The notes beneath the pieces were generated by a model. The model was not told the DNA's origin. It saw nothing but the letters and a program-made list of their open reading frames with translations, and made no database searches. From contig NW_013171820.1 in assembly GCF_000151665.1 (NCBI RefSeq), positions 404,444-468,443 of the forward strand: a stretch of 64,000 bases of DNA, read 5' to 3'. This document shows positions 1 to 10,491 of this stretch, in pieces. Position numbers and translations under genes: made by a program. Positions within the stretch are counted from its first letter, which is position 1. Every line of letters begins with the position of its first letter. Source of the stretch: Blastocystis hominis. Lineage: Eukaryota; Sar; Bigyra; Opalinata; Blastocystidae.

Positions 1-2
1 AT

Positions 3-140
3 AATCTGCGAAGACTGGAAGCCGAAGGAAAGTTAAAGCGAACTCAGGAAAGGAAAGAACGGACCGAGAAAAGCATGGAGGAAATAGAGCGAAGAATGAA
101 GAAGATTCAGGAGCTGCGTTCTAAACCGGGCTCGACATAA
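3..140 (+). CDS. 3' end of an unrecognised coiled-coil protein (partial)
   Basis: The first 138 bases read as one open frame ending in TAA at 138-140, and the start lies outside the window. The visible 45 residues are almost all charged (Lys, Arg, Glu) with regular Leu/Ile/Met spacing, as in the end of a long helical coiled coil; the last residues are KPGST. No domain can be named from this fragment. The stretch 141-279 up to the next start is AT-rich and non-coding. Real coding end is likely; identity unknown. Confidence 0.55.
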   Translation, partial: NLRRLEAEGKLKRTQERKERTEKSMEEIERRMKKIQELRSKPGST

Positions 141-279
141 AATTCCTTTTTGTTTTAAACGGGATGATGAGAAATCAATTTGAAAAAACTGAGACAAAGG
201 AAATTATGCCAAATTATTGCAATTCCAGATTTGTGTCAAATTTTCGTTGAATTGGTTTGAACTAATTCTTGACTGTACA

Positions 280-1715
280 ATGCAAAGGACATTGCAACAA
301 TTGGCTGGAGCCGCGCTAGACTCTCTTGGTTTAAGTAAAATAGAGGATGCGCAGCTTTTGGCTCATCTCCACACTCTCGATTCTATGGAAGTATCTCTCA
401 GGTGATTCGTGCTGTTTCGGAGATCAGGTCTAGAGATATTGAAAAGGTATCTAGCGAAGTGTTCTCTGCTTTTGAAAGCATGCAGACTTCCATGTCAAAC
501 GTCATTTCCTCGTCCACAGAGCTGGTGAACGCCTATGACAAGGATCCAACGATGAAGTCGACGCTATCTTGCTACAAGAATATGTACATGTTCAGCACAT
601 CGAAATTAGAGAAGGAACTCGTAGCATCTGCCGTAATGGATCTAATCTCAAGAGATCCCGAATCGAGGAGAACATCTTCGCGAAAGTGGAAATCCGGCGC
701 GAAGTCCTGTCCTCCATCCGCAAGCGGATCGAGGACTGCAATCAGCTCAACGCGCACTACACCAACGTCTCTCACAACCTCGACTCGATCCGTTCCGACC
801 CTGCGAACCTCGAACAACTCACCCCCACCGAGCTCTCCGACGTAGTTTCCACGTTTCCCCATTCATCGCAGCTCGAATCGGAGTGCGCCCAGCTGCAGTC
901 GCAAGTGCTCGAGCAGAAGGAGCAGCTGGCGAACGACATCTCGAGCTACGTGACCAACACGCGGCAGTTTCTCTGCGAATGTTATCACTACGTTTTTTGG
1001 AATTCCATTTTTCTGACCTGCAGCTCGGATCGCTCGATTCGCTTCTCCTCACCAGTTTCCACACCTCGCTCACCGAGAACCGCGGGGATGACGCCTTCCC
1101 GCCGATCCCCGAAACGGCCGCCACGCAGGTGGTTCCATTGCAGATAACCGCGGGATTGTCGACGATTCATTACTTCAATATGAAGGTATTCCCGCGGGGA
1201 TGGGTTGAGGGTAGAGCGGAGCGCGCGTGTGGTGGGAAATAACCGTGGAAGGCGGGGAAATTGGATTCGGTGTGCTGTTCAAACGGCTCGAAAAACGCCC
1301 CAAAACCTCCATAGATGAAACGCTCCGACCCGAAGTGGAGGCCGAGGTGGAAGCCGAAGAGGAAGCCGAGGTGGAAGTGAAGACAGAGAAAGCAACGGAG
1401 TCGAAGGAAGAAGCAGCGGAGACACATGATGCACATGATGCACATGATGTGAAGGAGTCCACGGAATCGAAGGAATCGAAGGAATCGAGCGAAGCTACGG
1501 AAATAAGGGTGAAGGAGGGCGAGCCATCGCGGGTGGTGGAGAAGCCGGTGATCGAGACGGTGGTTGCGATTCGGCGCGTGGACCCTTCGAAGGAAGATAT
1601 TCGGGGGTATTTTGAGTGCAAGGAGGAGGGATGCTTGGAGTTCGGATTTGATAACAGTTTTTCGTATTTTCGGACCAAAATCGTCGAGTTGAATCTTTCT
1701 GTGATGGATGTGTAA
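280..1715 (+). CDS. GOLD-domain protein with an N-terminal helical region
   Basis: A spliced gene of about 436 codons starting at ATG 280. Removing four GT-AG introns (391-422, 621-652, 992-1023, 1186-1214; 29-32 nt) joins four reading frames into one. The N-terminal half is helical and coiled-coil rich. The C-terminal half resembles a GOLD domain (Golgi dynamics beta-sandwich): a WWEITVEGGEIGFGV strand, then after an acidic Glu/Lys/Ser insert the typical closing block FGFDNSFSYFRTKIVEL. The acidic insert (about 1320-1500) contains short repeats such as HDAHDAHD and ESKESKESS. GOLD domains sit in Golgi and lipid-traffic proteins (p24, Sec14-like, ACBD3, FYCO1), so a membrane-traffic role is inferred. 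No transmembrane segment or Sec14 domain is seen, so it is not a p24 protein. The exact family is not recognised. Confidence 0.7.
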
Positions 1716-1769
1716 AAGCCATGTTTTTTGGAATTCCGATGTTTGTCGCAACAATGCAAATCGAACAAA

Positions 1770-2166
1770 ATGAGTTCTGCTGGAGAAGGGAGCGAGCGGG
1801 GAGGAGAGAAAACGCCGAACCCGATCGATTATGAACAGGAAGTGAGAAACTTCCGACAGGAACAGGGGTTGGCCAGGGAGGTGCAGGAGAAGTACAAACG
1901 AGAGGCTTTGCGGAAATGTAACGATCTGCATCGAGTTCTGTTGGATTGCTACGAGAAGAAGTATTTTTGCGGAAAAGAGGAGAAAGAGTTTTGGGATTGT
2001 TACCGTCGGGAACGGGTTTGCAATCTACTCGGTTTGTAATGCATAGGGATTTAAAAAGTCAAAGGTTTCGCAAATGGCGTACAAGTTCTATCACAAGGTT
2101 TCTTCTCAGAGCGATTTCACTGACGAGGTGAAAGTGGAGCCTCAGGAGAAGGAAAGAGAGGAGTAA
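1770..2166 (+). CDS. Small twin CX9C (CHCH) mitochondrial protein
   Basis: ATG 1770 opens a frame with two CX9C motifs, CNDLHRVLLDC and CGKEEKEFWDC, the hallmark of CHCH proteins imported into the mitochondrial intermembrane space by Mia40 and often used in respiratory-complex assembly. Two ends are possible. Unspliced, the frame stops at TAA 2037-2039 (89 aa, ending RRERVCNLLGL). If a 31-nt GT-AG intron (2016-2046) is removed, it continues to TAA 2164-2166 (121 aa) with a charged tail. I favour the spliced form because it ends 20 nt before the palindromic 3' element at 2187, while the shorter form has no such signal. Blastocystis has mitochondrion-related organelles, so the partner complex is uncertain. 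Specific family (COX, CMC or COA type) not resolved. Confidence 0.7.
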
Positions 2167-2186
2167 CGTTTTTCTTTTAGCTTCTG

Positions 2187-2201
2187 TGTTTGGCTCAAAC
2201 A
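2187..2201. terminator. Palindromic 3'-end element shared by convergent genes
   Basis: The sequence TGTTTGGCTCAAACA reads as TGTTTG on both strands. It lies 21 nt after the longer stop of the CX9C gene (plus strand) and immediately after the last coding T of the GH99 gene (minus strand). The known Blastocystis 3'-end motif is TGTTTGTT; this is a variant that could serve both genes. Confidence 0.5.
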
Positions 2202-3616
2202 ACGATATGATACAACTATTTCTTGCTATTTTCAATGATCTACCCATCAGCAATGTCCCCAGCCAATCACTCACCTCTCGCGTCAATTTCAGATAGAACT
2301 CTGGATCGGATCCATAATCACTGTATCCCTCCTTCTGCACCGCCTTCTCAATCTGCGTTCCTTCGTGCCATTCATTGAAAGACGTGATCGACACAATCTC
2401 CGGCTGCAGTTGCAGCGCATCTGCCCACATCTGCCGATAATAGTTCCCTCCCAACCGATCCTTCGTGTTTCGGAAGTTCCACGGCCGCACCACCGTGTCG
2501 TCGTACCCCGGGCCCACCGACGGAATGAAGAATCGCAGGCGGGGATTTTGTTTTGCCGCGTTTTTCATTTCCCTCCAATTCCGCGACGTGCTGCCATAAA
2601 CGAAGTTCTGGGCGGCGAAGTAGGTGTAAAAACCATCGAAGTAGCCGCTGGACAGCTTGGAATTGTCCCCTCTCTCTACATAGAGGCCGATGGCGATCAC
2701 ATCGAGAGGCGTGTTGCGAATTGTGATTTTCCCGTCGGGAGCCAATAATTCCCGCCATTCGCTGCTCGGAACATTGTACGAATCGTAAATGTACACCAAT
2801 GGTTTCCCTTCGTAGCGATAAAATGCGGGATGAGATCCATATCTGGGAATAAGCGAAAAAGAAGGCGAGAATTACTTTGTAATTAGATACTCGATATCAT
2901 TTCGAACCGATGCCGCGCTTCGATTGGGATAGGGCTCTAGATGGAAGCAGATCTTCTCCTGGAATTCGTTTGCGATGTCCAAAATGAGGGGGATAAAGTC
3001 ATCGACGAACAAGATCGCATTGTCGTCCTTTGTGTTTGGCGGATACCAAGAAACCGAGAGCGTCCCAATCCCAGCAGATATGCACTGTTTCATGTGATCA
3101 CGAATGACGGAAGGATCGTTCGACGCATAGGGGCCTAAACTGGGATAGTACTTGGCAGCGATATCCTCTGGGGGCTTGTGCTGCTTCTGAGGATACTGCT
3201 TGTTGATTGAGGGAGTCCAATGAGGAATTGTCTTGTGGTTCCAGTGACTCCACTCCCCGTTGAAGCTTTCTGAGGCGTACCACGGGTAATAGAACGCATG
3301 AACCTCGTAGGATACAAAACTCTTCACCGCTTGTTCCTAGTGCTTGAAACTGAACAGAGAAGCATACGATTGGCTGTGCTACAGTTTTTTCTTCTCGCAG
3401 ATGCGGTTTGCTTCTCTTGCTCATAGTATTGTTTAAAAGTGTTCTAGCCACGATTACAGAGTGTTCCTCTTCACTATAGACAGGCGGGCTTCGGCTGATA
3501 TGAGCATTACTCCCATTTCGTATGGCACTCCGGATCACTGACATTGAGTACGATATGAAGACTATGCCTATCACCGCCACTGCTAGGAATAGATACCTTT
3601 GAAGAGGTAAGACCAT
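2202..3616 (-). CDS. GH99 endo-alpha-1,2-mannosidase-like glycosidase
   Basis: A type II membrane-anchored glycosidase of about 450 aa. ATG at 3616 is followed by a hydrophobic anchor (RYLFLAVAVIGIVFISYS). Two introns, 3337-3367 (31 nt) and 2843-2875 (33 nt), join the frames. Family signs: HAFYYPWY near the start of the catalytic domain, a GIGTLSVSWYPP block, the FHLEPYP strand, YGSHPAFYR across the second splice, and NEWHEGTQIE, which carries the two conserved glutamates of GH99. The enzyme trims glucosylated mannose from N-glycans in the Golgi, which fits ALG11 nearby (8.5 kb). The frame has no encoded stop at the expected place: the last codons run to a T at 2202 beside TTGTTTGAG, so the stop is probably made by polyadenylation. 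Coding length then fits exactly (450 codons plus T). Confidence 0.85.
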
Positions 3617-4378
3617 TTGTGTGAAAACAAACAACAAGACTATCAAGAAGAATATTACGTAATAATAATATACAATATTTATAGTACATATACACTCTCA
3701 ATCCTGAGAGAACGCTCAACGCAAAAGGAAATGTCTCAAAGCGAGCTAAGCGGAATTGGCAACCGCTAAAAGCTGCAAATCAGAAAATGAAAGACATATG
3801 ATAGAATGCCTGTCTCTTCTTCTTCTTCTTCTAGGCTTAATCACTACAAAACGTAAGAATCATTCACAAGTATAGGAAACTCAATAGGGCTCAGAGTGAG
3901 CTAGGCAATCCTCATAAACATCAGATATAGGGAAGCCAAATTCTTCATCGCCACTATGAATTTTGTGCAATCAGAGTTGCTCTAAAGTAGTTTTCCTCAA
4001 AGAGGGTCAGAACAGGTCTGTGTTATTTCATCAGATTGCCAAAACCATAAAACCAGATTTCCTTCATACCTTCATTGTCTCCCTAGCACAATGATTCCAA
4101 GCACAATTCAATAAAGCACTGGATCGATAGAAACAAAAAATGAGGTTTTGTAGAAACCCTCGCATGAGGATGCTCACAAGAGGGTGCATGGCTCCTTAGT
4201 TCCTTATTACGATTTTCTGCAACAGAAAATTTTTGAGAGCATGAACCCACTGATTCAGAAATCGATTCCAACCTCAAATTTGTAATTTTACAAAAGAGCT
4301 CCTTTTTTTGGATCATCATGAAACAAAAAAAATCGTCTAATTTTGTCAATAGACATTATCAAAAAGCCGAGAAATTGA
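3617..4378. other. Intergenic stretch, no supported gene
   Basis: About 760 bp between the divergent GH99 and Rrp6-like genes. It contains a CTT repeat (around 3820) and a minus-strand open stretch at 4083-4349 (up to 88 aa, no good ATG). A possible spliced small minus-strand gene (ATG near 4355) could not be made consistent. It probably holds the two promoters. Confidence 0.4.
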
Positions 4379-6241
4379 ATGGAAGAAGCGAAAGAGAAGT
4401 GCGGCATTATGAGCGAAGAGTTCAAGCAACTCTTGAAAGAGTCGAAAACGGTACCGCTTGGGAATCGCTTTCTGAGTTTTAGTTATGTGGTTCGATACCT
4501 ACACTTGGAGACTACAGCTATTTTACTGCCTTCCCAGAGTTTACTACGATGTGCAACATGATAAAAACTACGTGTATTCAGTCTTATCAAGAGCTTTTTG
4601 ATCTCGTATTCGGTCTCCTATCTCTCTCAATGTAGTACGAACCGAATAATGGTTTAAGTCTTTTGGAAATTCCCGCTCTTGAAAGTGGTGACGAATTTGA
4701 AGTGATTCGCCAGTTAGAAGACTATATGTTTGCATTAACAGATGCATGCCTAAATAAAGCCGATTCTACTCCAGCGAGTAGTTCAGACGTAGATGTATTT
4801 CTGCTGCATTTGGTTGACGATAGAACCTTATAAAGGACGTGCAGGAGGCAATCCAGACACCGCTCATCAACTACACCATTACGGAGAAACCCCAAGACCG
4901 TTTCGGCGACCGTGTCGATGCTCTGGATCTGAACTTTGCCCCCAAACTTCGTGAGAAACACAATGCCCGCAAGGAATGGGTCTACGAAGGTACTGTTTTT
5001 TTGTTGTCTGCTTTTCGCTAGACATCTCTCGAATTCCGGGGATCTTCTTCCAAGACGACTATCAACGCGAGCTAGGCATCGACCCGCGCACTCAGCTGAT
5101 CTCCATCTACCGGAACCCCTACTCCTACGAGATCCACAGTCCTCCTTTTTTTCTCTTCTTGCTGACGCCCAGATTTGGAGTTCCCCGACTGGGAAGTGCG
5201 CGGCGATCTGGGCGTGCCGCCTTCGTGCAGCCTGGACGACACGGTCGTGGAGTTCATCGACACGGAAGAGAAGATCATGGATCTGATCGCGAGGCTGAAA
5301 TCCTTCCGCTGCATCAGCGTGAGCGTGATCCAGCACAGCTATCGCTCCTATCTTGGCTATTGCAGCATGATCATGGTGGGCCGTCGATCCAATCCGATCC
5401 ATCCTTCTAGATCAGCTCGGGCGAAATCGACTACGCGATCGACGCCATCGCGACGCACAACAGCTGCTGGAAGCTCAACGACCTCTTCACGAACCCCTCC
5501 ATCGTGAAGGTCATGTTCAACGCCGGCGACCAACTGCTCTGGCTCCAGCGCGACTTCGGCGTCTTCATGGTCAACCTCTTCGACGTCCAAATGGCGCTCA
5601 AGCTCCTCGACGAGAAGCAGACCAGCTTCAGCGACGTCCTCATGAACCGTATGAACGAGTACATCAACATGCGATTCCGGAGAGCTGATTGGCGGACACG
5701 GCCGCTCACCGCGGGAATGCTGCGCTTCGCGCGGCAGACGGCGCACTCGACGCTGTATCTGAGCTCGATGGTGATCGAGCAGCTGCAGAACGAGTCGGAG
5801 AAGCACATCAACCGAGTGGGAGATGGGCGTGTGGGTGACGGGCAGATCGTGGAGACGCTGGCGGCGTGCAATGAGCTGTGCTTGGAGACGTACCACAAGC
5901 CGGTGCAGACGTACGAGACGGGGGAGTCGACGATCGCGGAGCTGGGCCAGATCTTCCAGCCGGTGCAGAAGATGCTGTTTTTGTCGCTGTACTATTGGAG
6001 AGACGTGGTGGCGCGCGAGTAGGCCAGCGAGGCTGGGGTCATGGGAAGGCTGGACGAGAGCGTGCAGTATGTGCTGCCGCTGCTGCCGCTGCTGAAGGTG
6101 GCGCACGCGGTGCCGAAGACGAAGGAGGAGCTGCGGAGACTGCTGAGCCCGCTGTCGGCGACGGCGGAGCAGCGGCTGGACCGACTGTTCAGCATCGTGG
6201 AGAGCTGCCGGTCCGAGAAACTGGTCGAAAAGAACGCGTAG
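4379..6241 (+). CDS. Rrp6/EXOSC10-type exosome subunit, catalytic residues missing
   Basis: Nuclear exosome 3'-5' exonuclease family. Seven GT-AG introns (4476-4510, 4606-4635, 4813-4844, 4990-5021, 5139-5172, 5376-5410, 6005-6031; 27-35 nt) give about 545 aa. Domains in order: PMC2NT-like N-terminus (FTAFPEFTTM, LFDLVFG type), the conserved INYTITEKPQDRFGDRVDAL linker, a DEDD exonuclease fold (QHSYRSYLGY, VKVMFNAGDQLLWLQRDFG, ADWRTRPL) and an HRDC-like domain (ESVQYVLP). The active site is gone. The Exo I D-x-E position reads SVSV, the Exo II aspartate is Gln, and Exo III Y-x3-D reads F-ARQ-T. So the protein is predicted to be a structural exosome subunit or an inactive paralogue. The last intron (27 nt) also removes an in-frame TAG. 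The C-terminus may be longer than shown (see the next gene). Confidence 0.85.
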
Positions 6242-6609
6242 GGATCTGAGCGATGGGTGAATGAGTGATTGAGTGATCGGGGTTTGAATGAATGAATTGA
6301 ATGAGTGATCGGGGTTTGAATAAATGAATCATTGATTGAATGAATGAATGAATGAATGAATGAATGAATCATTGAATGAATGAATTTGGATTGAATCTTG
6401 TTCTGGTTTTTTGATTCTTTGATTCCTTCCTCGTTGGTTTCCCCGTTTCCCCGTTTGATTGGATAGGATGAGACTTTGTTCCGAGAGCGATGCGATGAAT
6501 CCTAATCTTCTCTCTGATCCAATCCTTTTTTTTTGAATTCTATTCGAACTCCATTGAAATTCCATTCGAATTCCATCGGAATTCCATCGAATTCTGTTCC
6601 TCACCCTTC
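6242..6609. repeat. TGAA-type tandem repeat and direct-repeat AT/GC tract
   Basis: Positions about 6250-6400 are built from TGAATGAA/GAATGATTGAATGA units, with the block GAGTGATCGGGGTTTGAAT occurring twice. About 6540-6600 holds a second short repeat, GAATTCCAT(C/T)(C)GAATTCCAT. No open frame on either strand looks like protein. It lies exactly between the HRDC-like end of the Rrp6-like gene and the next plus-strand coding block. Confidence 0.75.
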
Positions 6610-7527
6610 TCTAGATTCTCCGCCATCGTCCAGCAGGCCTGCGCCTCGGGCTCGGTTTCCCCGTTTCCCCCTTCTCACGGGTAGCCCAAACTGCAGCTGA
6701 TCCTAGCGAACGACCGCTGTCTGTTCAACGGCATCACGGTGGAGGAGGTGTCCATCCCGCACCCGAAGGCGCCGCTCTCCGAGCTGCTGCACATCGAGAC
6801 GCTGGAGCACCCCACCAACGCGCAGCAGCTCAGCGTGCTGCTGGACCGCGGGACCTTCCGCCGCCTGTCCTCCTCGGACAACCCCGCCGACCGGTTCCTC
6901 GTCTACACCCCCAAGACGCTGCCGTACAACCCCTCCGCCCCGCTGCGGAACACGGTGCCCTACATCCCGCTGCGCTTCTCCGCGGCGGGCGTGGAGATCG
7001 ACCCGGTGCTGCCCCCGGAGTTCGTGAACCCCAGCGTGAGCAAGTTCGTGCGGACCTTCAACCAGAAGCTCTCGCCGGCGCAGAAGGCGGAGCTGCGCGC
7101 GGAGCAGCAGCTGATCCGCGAGCAGCTGGGGCTGGAGCGCATCCAGGCGGAGCTGAGCCACATCGGGAGCGTGGTGGAGGACGACTGTCTGTCGCTGTCG
7201 TCGGACGCGGAGGACATGATGCAGGCCTTCGCGCGCGACTTCGACATCGCGGTGCCGCCGGGCATGCCGCCGCGGTCGCTGAAGGAGATCCACCAGCTGC
7301 CGCACAAGGGGAAGAACTACCGCGAGGGAGAGGAGGAGGCGAGGGAGGAGCGCGCGGAGGGCGCCGGCGGAGAGGAGAAGGCGTTCAGTATCTGCGAGCT
7401 GCTGCAGACGAAGCCGACGATGGAGCTGAGCGACGAGGAGTTCATGCAGCAGATCGGGTGGAGCGAGGAGGCGGCGAGCCAGGCGGAGAACGCGAGCAAG
7501 GAGATCTTGTTTCCTTATATAAAGTAA
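6610..7527 (+). CDS. Unrecognised GC-rich protein; possible C-terminal part of the Rrp6-like gene
   Basis: A strongly coding, GC-rich frame ends in TAA at 7525-7527. One 30-nt intron (6655-6684) joins an upstream exon ending ACASGS to PKLQLILANDR. I could not find a convincing ATG; 6610 is only where the frame is still clearly open. About 280 residues are visible: a proline-rich first half (IPHPKAPLSEL, VYTPKTLPYNPSAPL), a helix with KLSPAQKAELRAEQQ, an acidic Glu/Arg-rich stretch and a final block with SDEEFMQQIGW and FPYIK. The first residues (FSAIVQQACAS) resemble the helix that follows HRDC in EXOSC10, so this may be the tail of the preceding gene separated by a repeat expansion. Otherwise it is a separate unknown gene. 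Function not assigned. Confidence 0.6.
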
Positions 7528-7591
7528 AGCAGCAATGTGATAAAAGAAAAAGAGAAAAAGAGAAAAAGAGAAAAACAGTTTGGGAAGGGAG

Positions 7592-7607
7592 TGTTTGAGA
7601 ACAAACA
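7592..7607. terminator. Palindromic 3'-end element TGTTTG-AGAA-CAAACA
   Basis: The element lies between the convergent unknown gene (plus, ends 7527) and the small membrane protein (minus). On the minus strand it reads TGTTTGTT four bases after the T that completes the last codon, exactly T-N4-TGTTTGTT. On the plus strand it reads TGTTTGAG, 65 nt after the stop. Confidence 0.6.
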
Positions 7608-7611
7608 GACG

Positions 7612-8280
7612 AATTCTTACACAACTCGATTGCTTGGTCGAGCAGAAGGAAGACCAGGAAGGAGGAGAGCGAGAGCAGGGATAGCCGGGTGGGATCTACA
7701 GACCACTTCACGGCATGCAGGTTGCGGAGCTTCACGGCGATGAGGTGCGTGGTGATAAAGGACATTGAAAACAGGGACGAGAGGAGAATGCTTCGGGAGG
7801 AAATGATCAGCCAAAACCAAAGACATTGAACCAGACAGGCGGTAAACACGTCCCATAACCGATTTTTGTAAGAAATCTGGATTGTGCGGAACTAGGGAGT
7901 GACGAGAAAATGGAAAGCATGCAATGTAAAAAAGAATGGTAAACAGAAACGAGTAGTAAGCCACATTTCGAAGCAAACGAGTCACAAAATAGCCTCTCAC
8001 ACGGCCTTTCTACGAATAAGACACACCAGGAAACAATTACCTTCACACCTCGCTTAGTGTAGTCCACATCTCTATGTATTAAGAAAACGCAAGAAATGCT
8101 AGTTTACGAGTAAAGGGACTTTTCTTGCAAGGACAAGGACTGGATACTTTTCCAAAACTCGGGTTGATCTACACTACATGTTATGCACATCTCCAAATCG
8201 AACTAGTCGCTCCCGATGCGCTGTTTTCGTTGGAAGGTGGTAGAAGTTGTTTGATTTGCATCCTCTGAGGACGACGACAT
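7612..8280 (-). CDS. Small multi-pass membrane protein, unknown family
   Basis: Five exons from ATG at 8280, with introns 8174-8203, 8072-8107, 8010-8040 and 7791-7824 (30-36 nt), give 179 aa. The first 75 residues are polar (a Ser-rich start, then Lys/Arg-rich). After that come about three hydrophobic segments: NVAYYSFLFTILFYIACF, IILLSSLFSMSFITTHLIAV and LSLLSLSSFLVFLLL. No cleavable signal peptide is seen, so the N-terminus is probably cytosolic. The frame is open well past the end; termination is predicted at T 7612, four bases before TGTTTGTT, so the stop would be UAA made by the poly(A) tail. Coding length is exactly 179 codons plus one T, which supports the model. I do not recognise the family. 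Confidence 0.7.
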
Positions 8281-8454
8281 GATTTCTGTATTTAAAATAC
8301 AGAGTGGTAGCAAAAGGATTATTTTTGTTAGGAAGTCTTCGATTGTGTTCGATTCAGTGCATTTCATTCGTTCTTCCGAGGAACATGCACTTCAGTATTA
8401 CCTCCGTTTTCGTTATTTCAGCAGACACTTTAGATAAAAACCTTCACTTCGAGG

Positions 8455-10310
8455 ATGATATTGGATTCTACATTTTTTCTGAAAGGTTTTATTTATTTCT
8501 TGTATGAGATATCGATTTTTAAACCGACTTTTAGGGATGCCTTTTGTCTTGCCACCCTTTTAGCAGCAGTCCTCGTTTTTACCTTGCGGAGGTTCTACTT
8601 TGACTCGAAAAAGCGCGTAGTGTACATTGATGGAAAAGTAGGGACGGTGCTGCGTCCTGTTGGAATAGAGGGCGAAAACGGTCGGTTTCTTCCACCCCTA
8701 CGCGAACAGCTGTGGAGGAGGAGAGAAAGTACTGTGGTGCGCTGTTCAAGCTCTCCAAGAGATTGCTGAGTAGTTTTTGCGTGGGTACCCCTACCGACAA
8801 GATTCCAGCCCATTCATTGCGTGATTTACACCGGAGATACATGTTCCTCCGAAGAGATTTTGGAAACGACCAAGGTACTTGGCTGGATGTTCCCAATTCA
8901 TAATCGCAGAGAATCCTGCACATCGACATCAAGCCTTCCTTCCATCTCGAATTCGTGCGTCTCTCCAAGCGAACCTGGCTGGAGGCCTTCCACTATCCCC
9001 ATTTCACGATGCTTTTCCAGTCCCTGGCATCCATGCTGGTCATGCTGGAAAGTCTCAGCCAGTTCATTCCCGACCTTCTCGTCGACACAACCGGCCTGGC
9101 ATTCACGTATCCCGTCGTCAAGCTCTTCACCTCCTCTCGCATTCTCTCCTACACGCACTATCCCACCATCAGCACCGACATGCTGCATCGCGTCATCCAT
9201 CGCGAGACCCAATTCAACAACGACGCGTTTATTACTTCCCACCCCATTCTTTCTCTTCTCAAGCAATTGTACACACATCTTAATCATCCATCTAATCATC
9301 AGCTACTACCGCGTCTTCGCCGTCTTCTACGGCCTCGCGGGCCGCTGCGCCGATCTCGTCCTCGCAAACGGCTCCTGGACGTACAACCACCTCGTCTCGC
9401 TCTGGCGGCAGCCACACAGTGAAAATTGTGGGATCCCATCATTTCGAGCTCTGCGTCGTTTATCCGCCCTGCGACACCACCGAGCATCGAATGCTCGCAT
9501 CCCAAAACTCGTCAAACACGACGCTAAACGGCAATAATAATAATAATAACACAAATAATAATGCAAACAACACCAATGCAGCTGCATCATCATTAATGAT
9601 CCCGTTGCGGCAGCGGGTGATTTTAAGCATCGGGCAGTTCCGTCCGGAGAAAAACCACGTGCAGCAGCTGTACATTATCCGCAGACTCATCGATCTCGGT
9701 ATTCCCGCGGGAATTGCTTCCATCTAGACGAGCGATTCGCGGATGTGCGGTTAGTGATGGTGGGAGGCTGCCGCAACGCGGAGGACGCTGCGCGCGTGCA
9801 GGAATTGAAGAAGATCGCGGAGGATATTGATCTGACGCGATCGGTGATGTTTTTGGTGAATGTTGGAATGGCGTCGTTTTTCGCATTGTAGGCTCCGTAC
9901 GAGACGGTGCAGCAATATCTCGCGTCCTCGTCGGTCGGATTGCACACGATGCGGGATGAACATTTCGGCATCAGCGTCGTGGAGTTTCTGGTGCGAATCG
10001 CTTTGGATTGTGACGTAGGCTGCGGGATTGATCGCGGTAGCGAATGACAGCGCGGGACCGAAGCAGGACATCGTGGTGCCTGCATTCCCGCGGGGAGGGA
10101 AGAAGTATCGAATGGAGGCGGAAGGAGCGGAGAAAGCGACGGGATTTTTGGCAGGAACGATCGACGAGTACGTGGAAGCACTGCAGTTCATTTTTTCGCA
10201 TGAGGAGCAGTTGGAAGGAATTCGGGCGAATGGACGGGAGAGGAGTAAAATGTTTAGTACCGAGAAGTTTGTGAAGACTTTTAAGGAGAAATTGATTGCA
10301 ATGTTGAATT
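8455..10310 (+). CDS. ALG11: ALG11, GDP-Man:Man3GlcNAc2-PP-dolichol alpha-1,2-mannosyltransferase
   Basis: ER enzyme that adds the fourth and fifth mannose to the dolichol-linked oligosaccharide on the cytosolic face. Recognised by an N-terminal hydrophobic anchor, then [49 protein letters not shown], the VVYPPCD and GQFRPEKNH blocks and the GT-B donor site [14 protein letters not shown]. Introns at 8638-8668, 8770-8801, 8875-8909, 9269-9302, 9699-9727, 9862-9891 and 9991-10018 (28-35 nt) restore the frame. Between NHLVSLWRQ and VVYPPCD (about 9390-9450) I could not find a GT-AG intron that keeps both conserved blocks. An Asn-rich insert (9520-9590) sits between YPPCD and GQFRPEKNH. The stop is probably created at T 10310, before GGGG-TGTTTGTT; the genomic frame only stops at TGA 10321-10323. 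Confidence 0.9.
9520..9600 (+). repeat. AAT/AAC microsatellite encoding an Asn-rich insert in ALG11
   Basis: Runs of AAT and AAC codons encode a low-complexity Asn/Ala/Thr stretch (NGNNNNNNTNNN type) in a surface-loop position of ALG11, between two conserved blocks. It stays in frame. Confidence 0.85.
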
Positions 10311-10491
10311 GGGGTGTTTGTTGAAAATGAAAATCATGGGGGGAGACACAGAGAGAGAGGGTGGGTAGTGCATAAGAAGCATAGCTGTATGAGTTTTAAA
10401 AAAAGGTGTAGGAATTGGAGTGATTACCGCATTGCAGGACTCAGATTGAATCGCTTATGCCACCTGTATTTACAGTTTACAACAAACAAGA

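Noticed and set aside
335-354. A 20-nt intron in the first gene, and apparent 11-nt and 20-nt introns at 391 and 633
   Set aside because: Introns of 32 nt at 391-422 and 621-652 give the same frame with the usual size and better protein, so ultra-short introns are not needed.
6242-6420. CRISPR array
   Set aside because: The repeats are short TGAA tandem units without constant spacers, in a eukaryotic genome.
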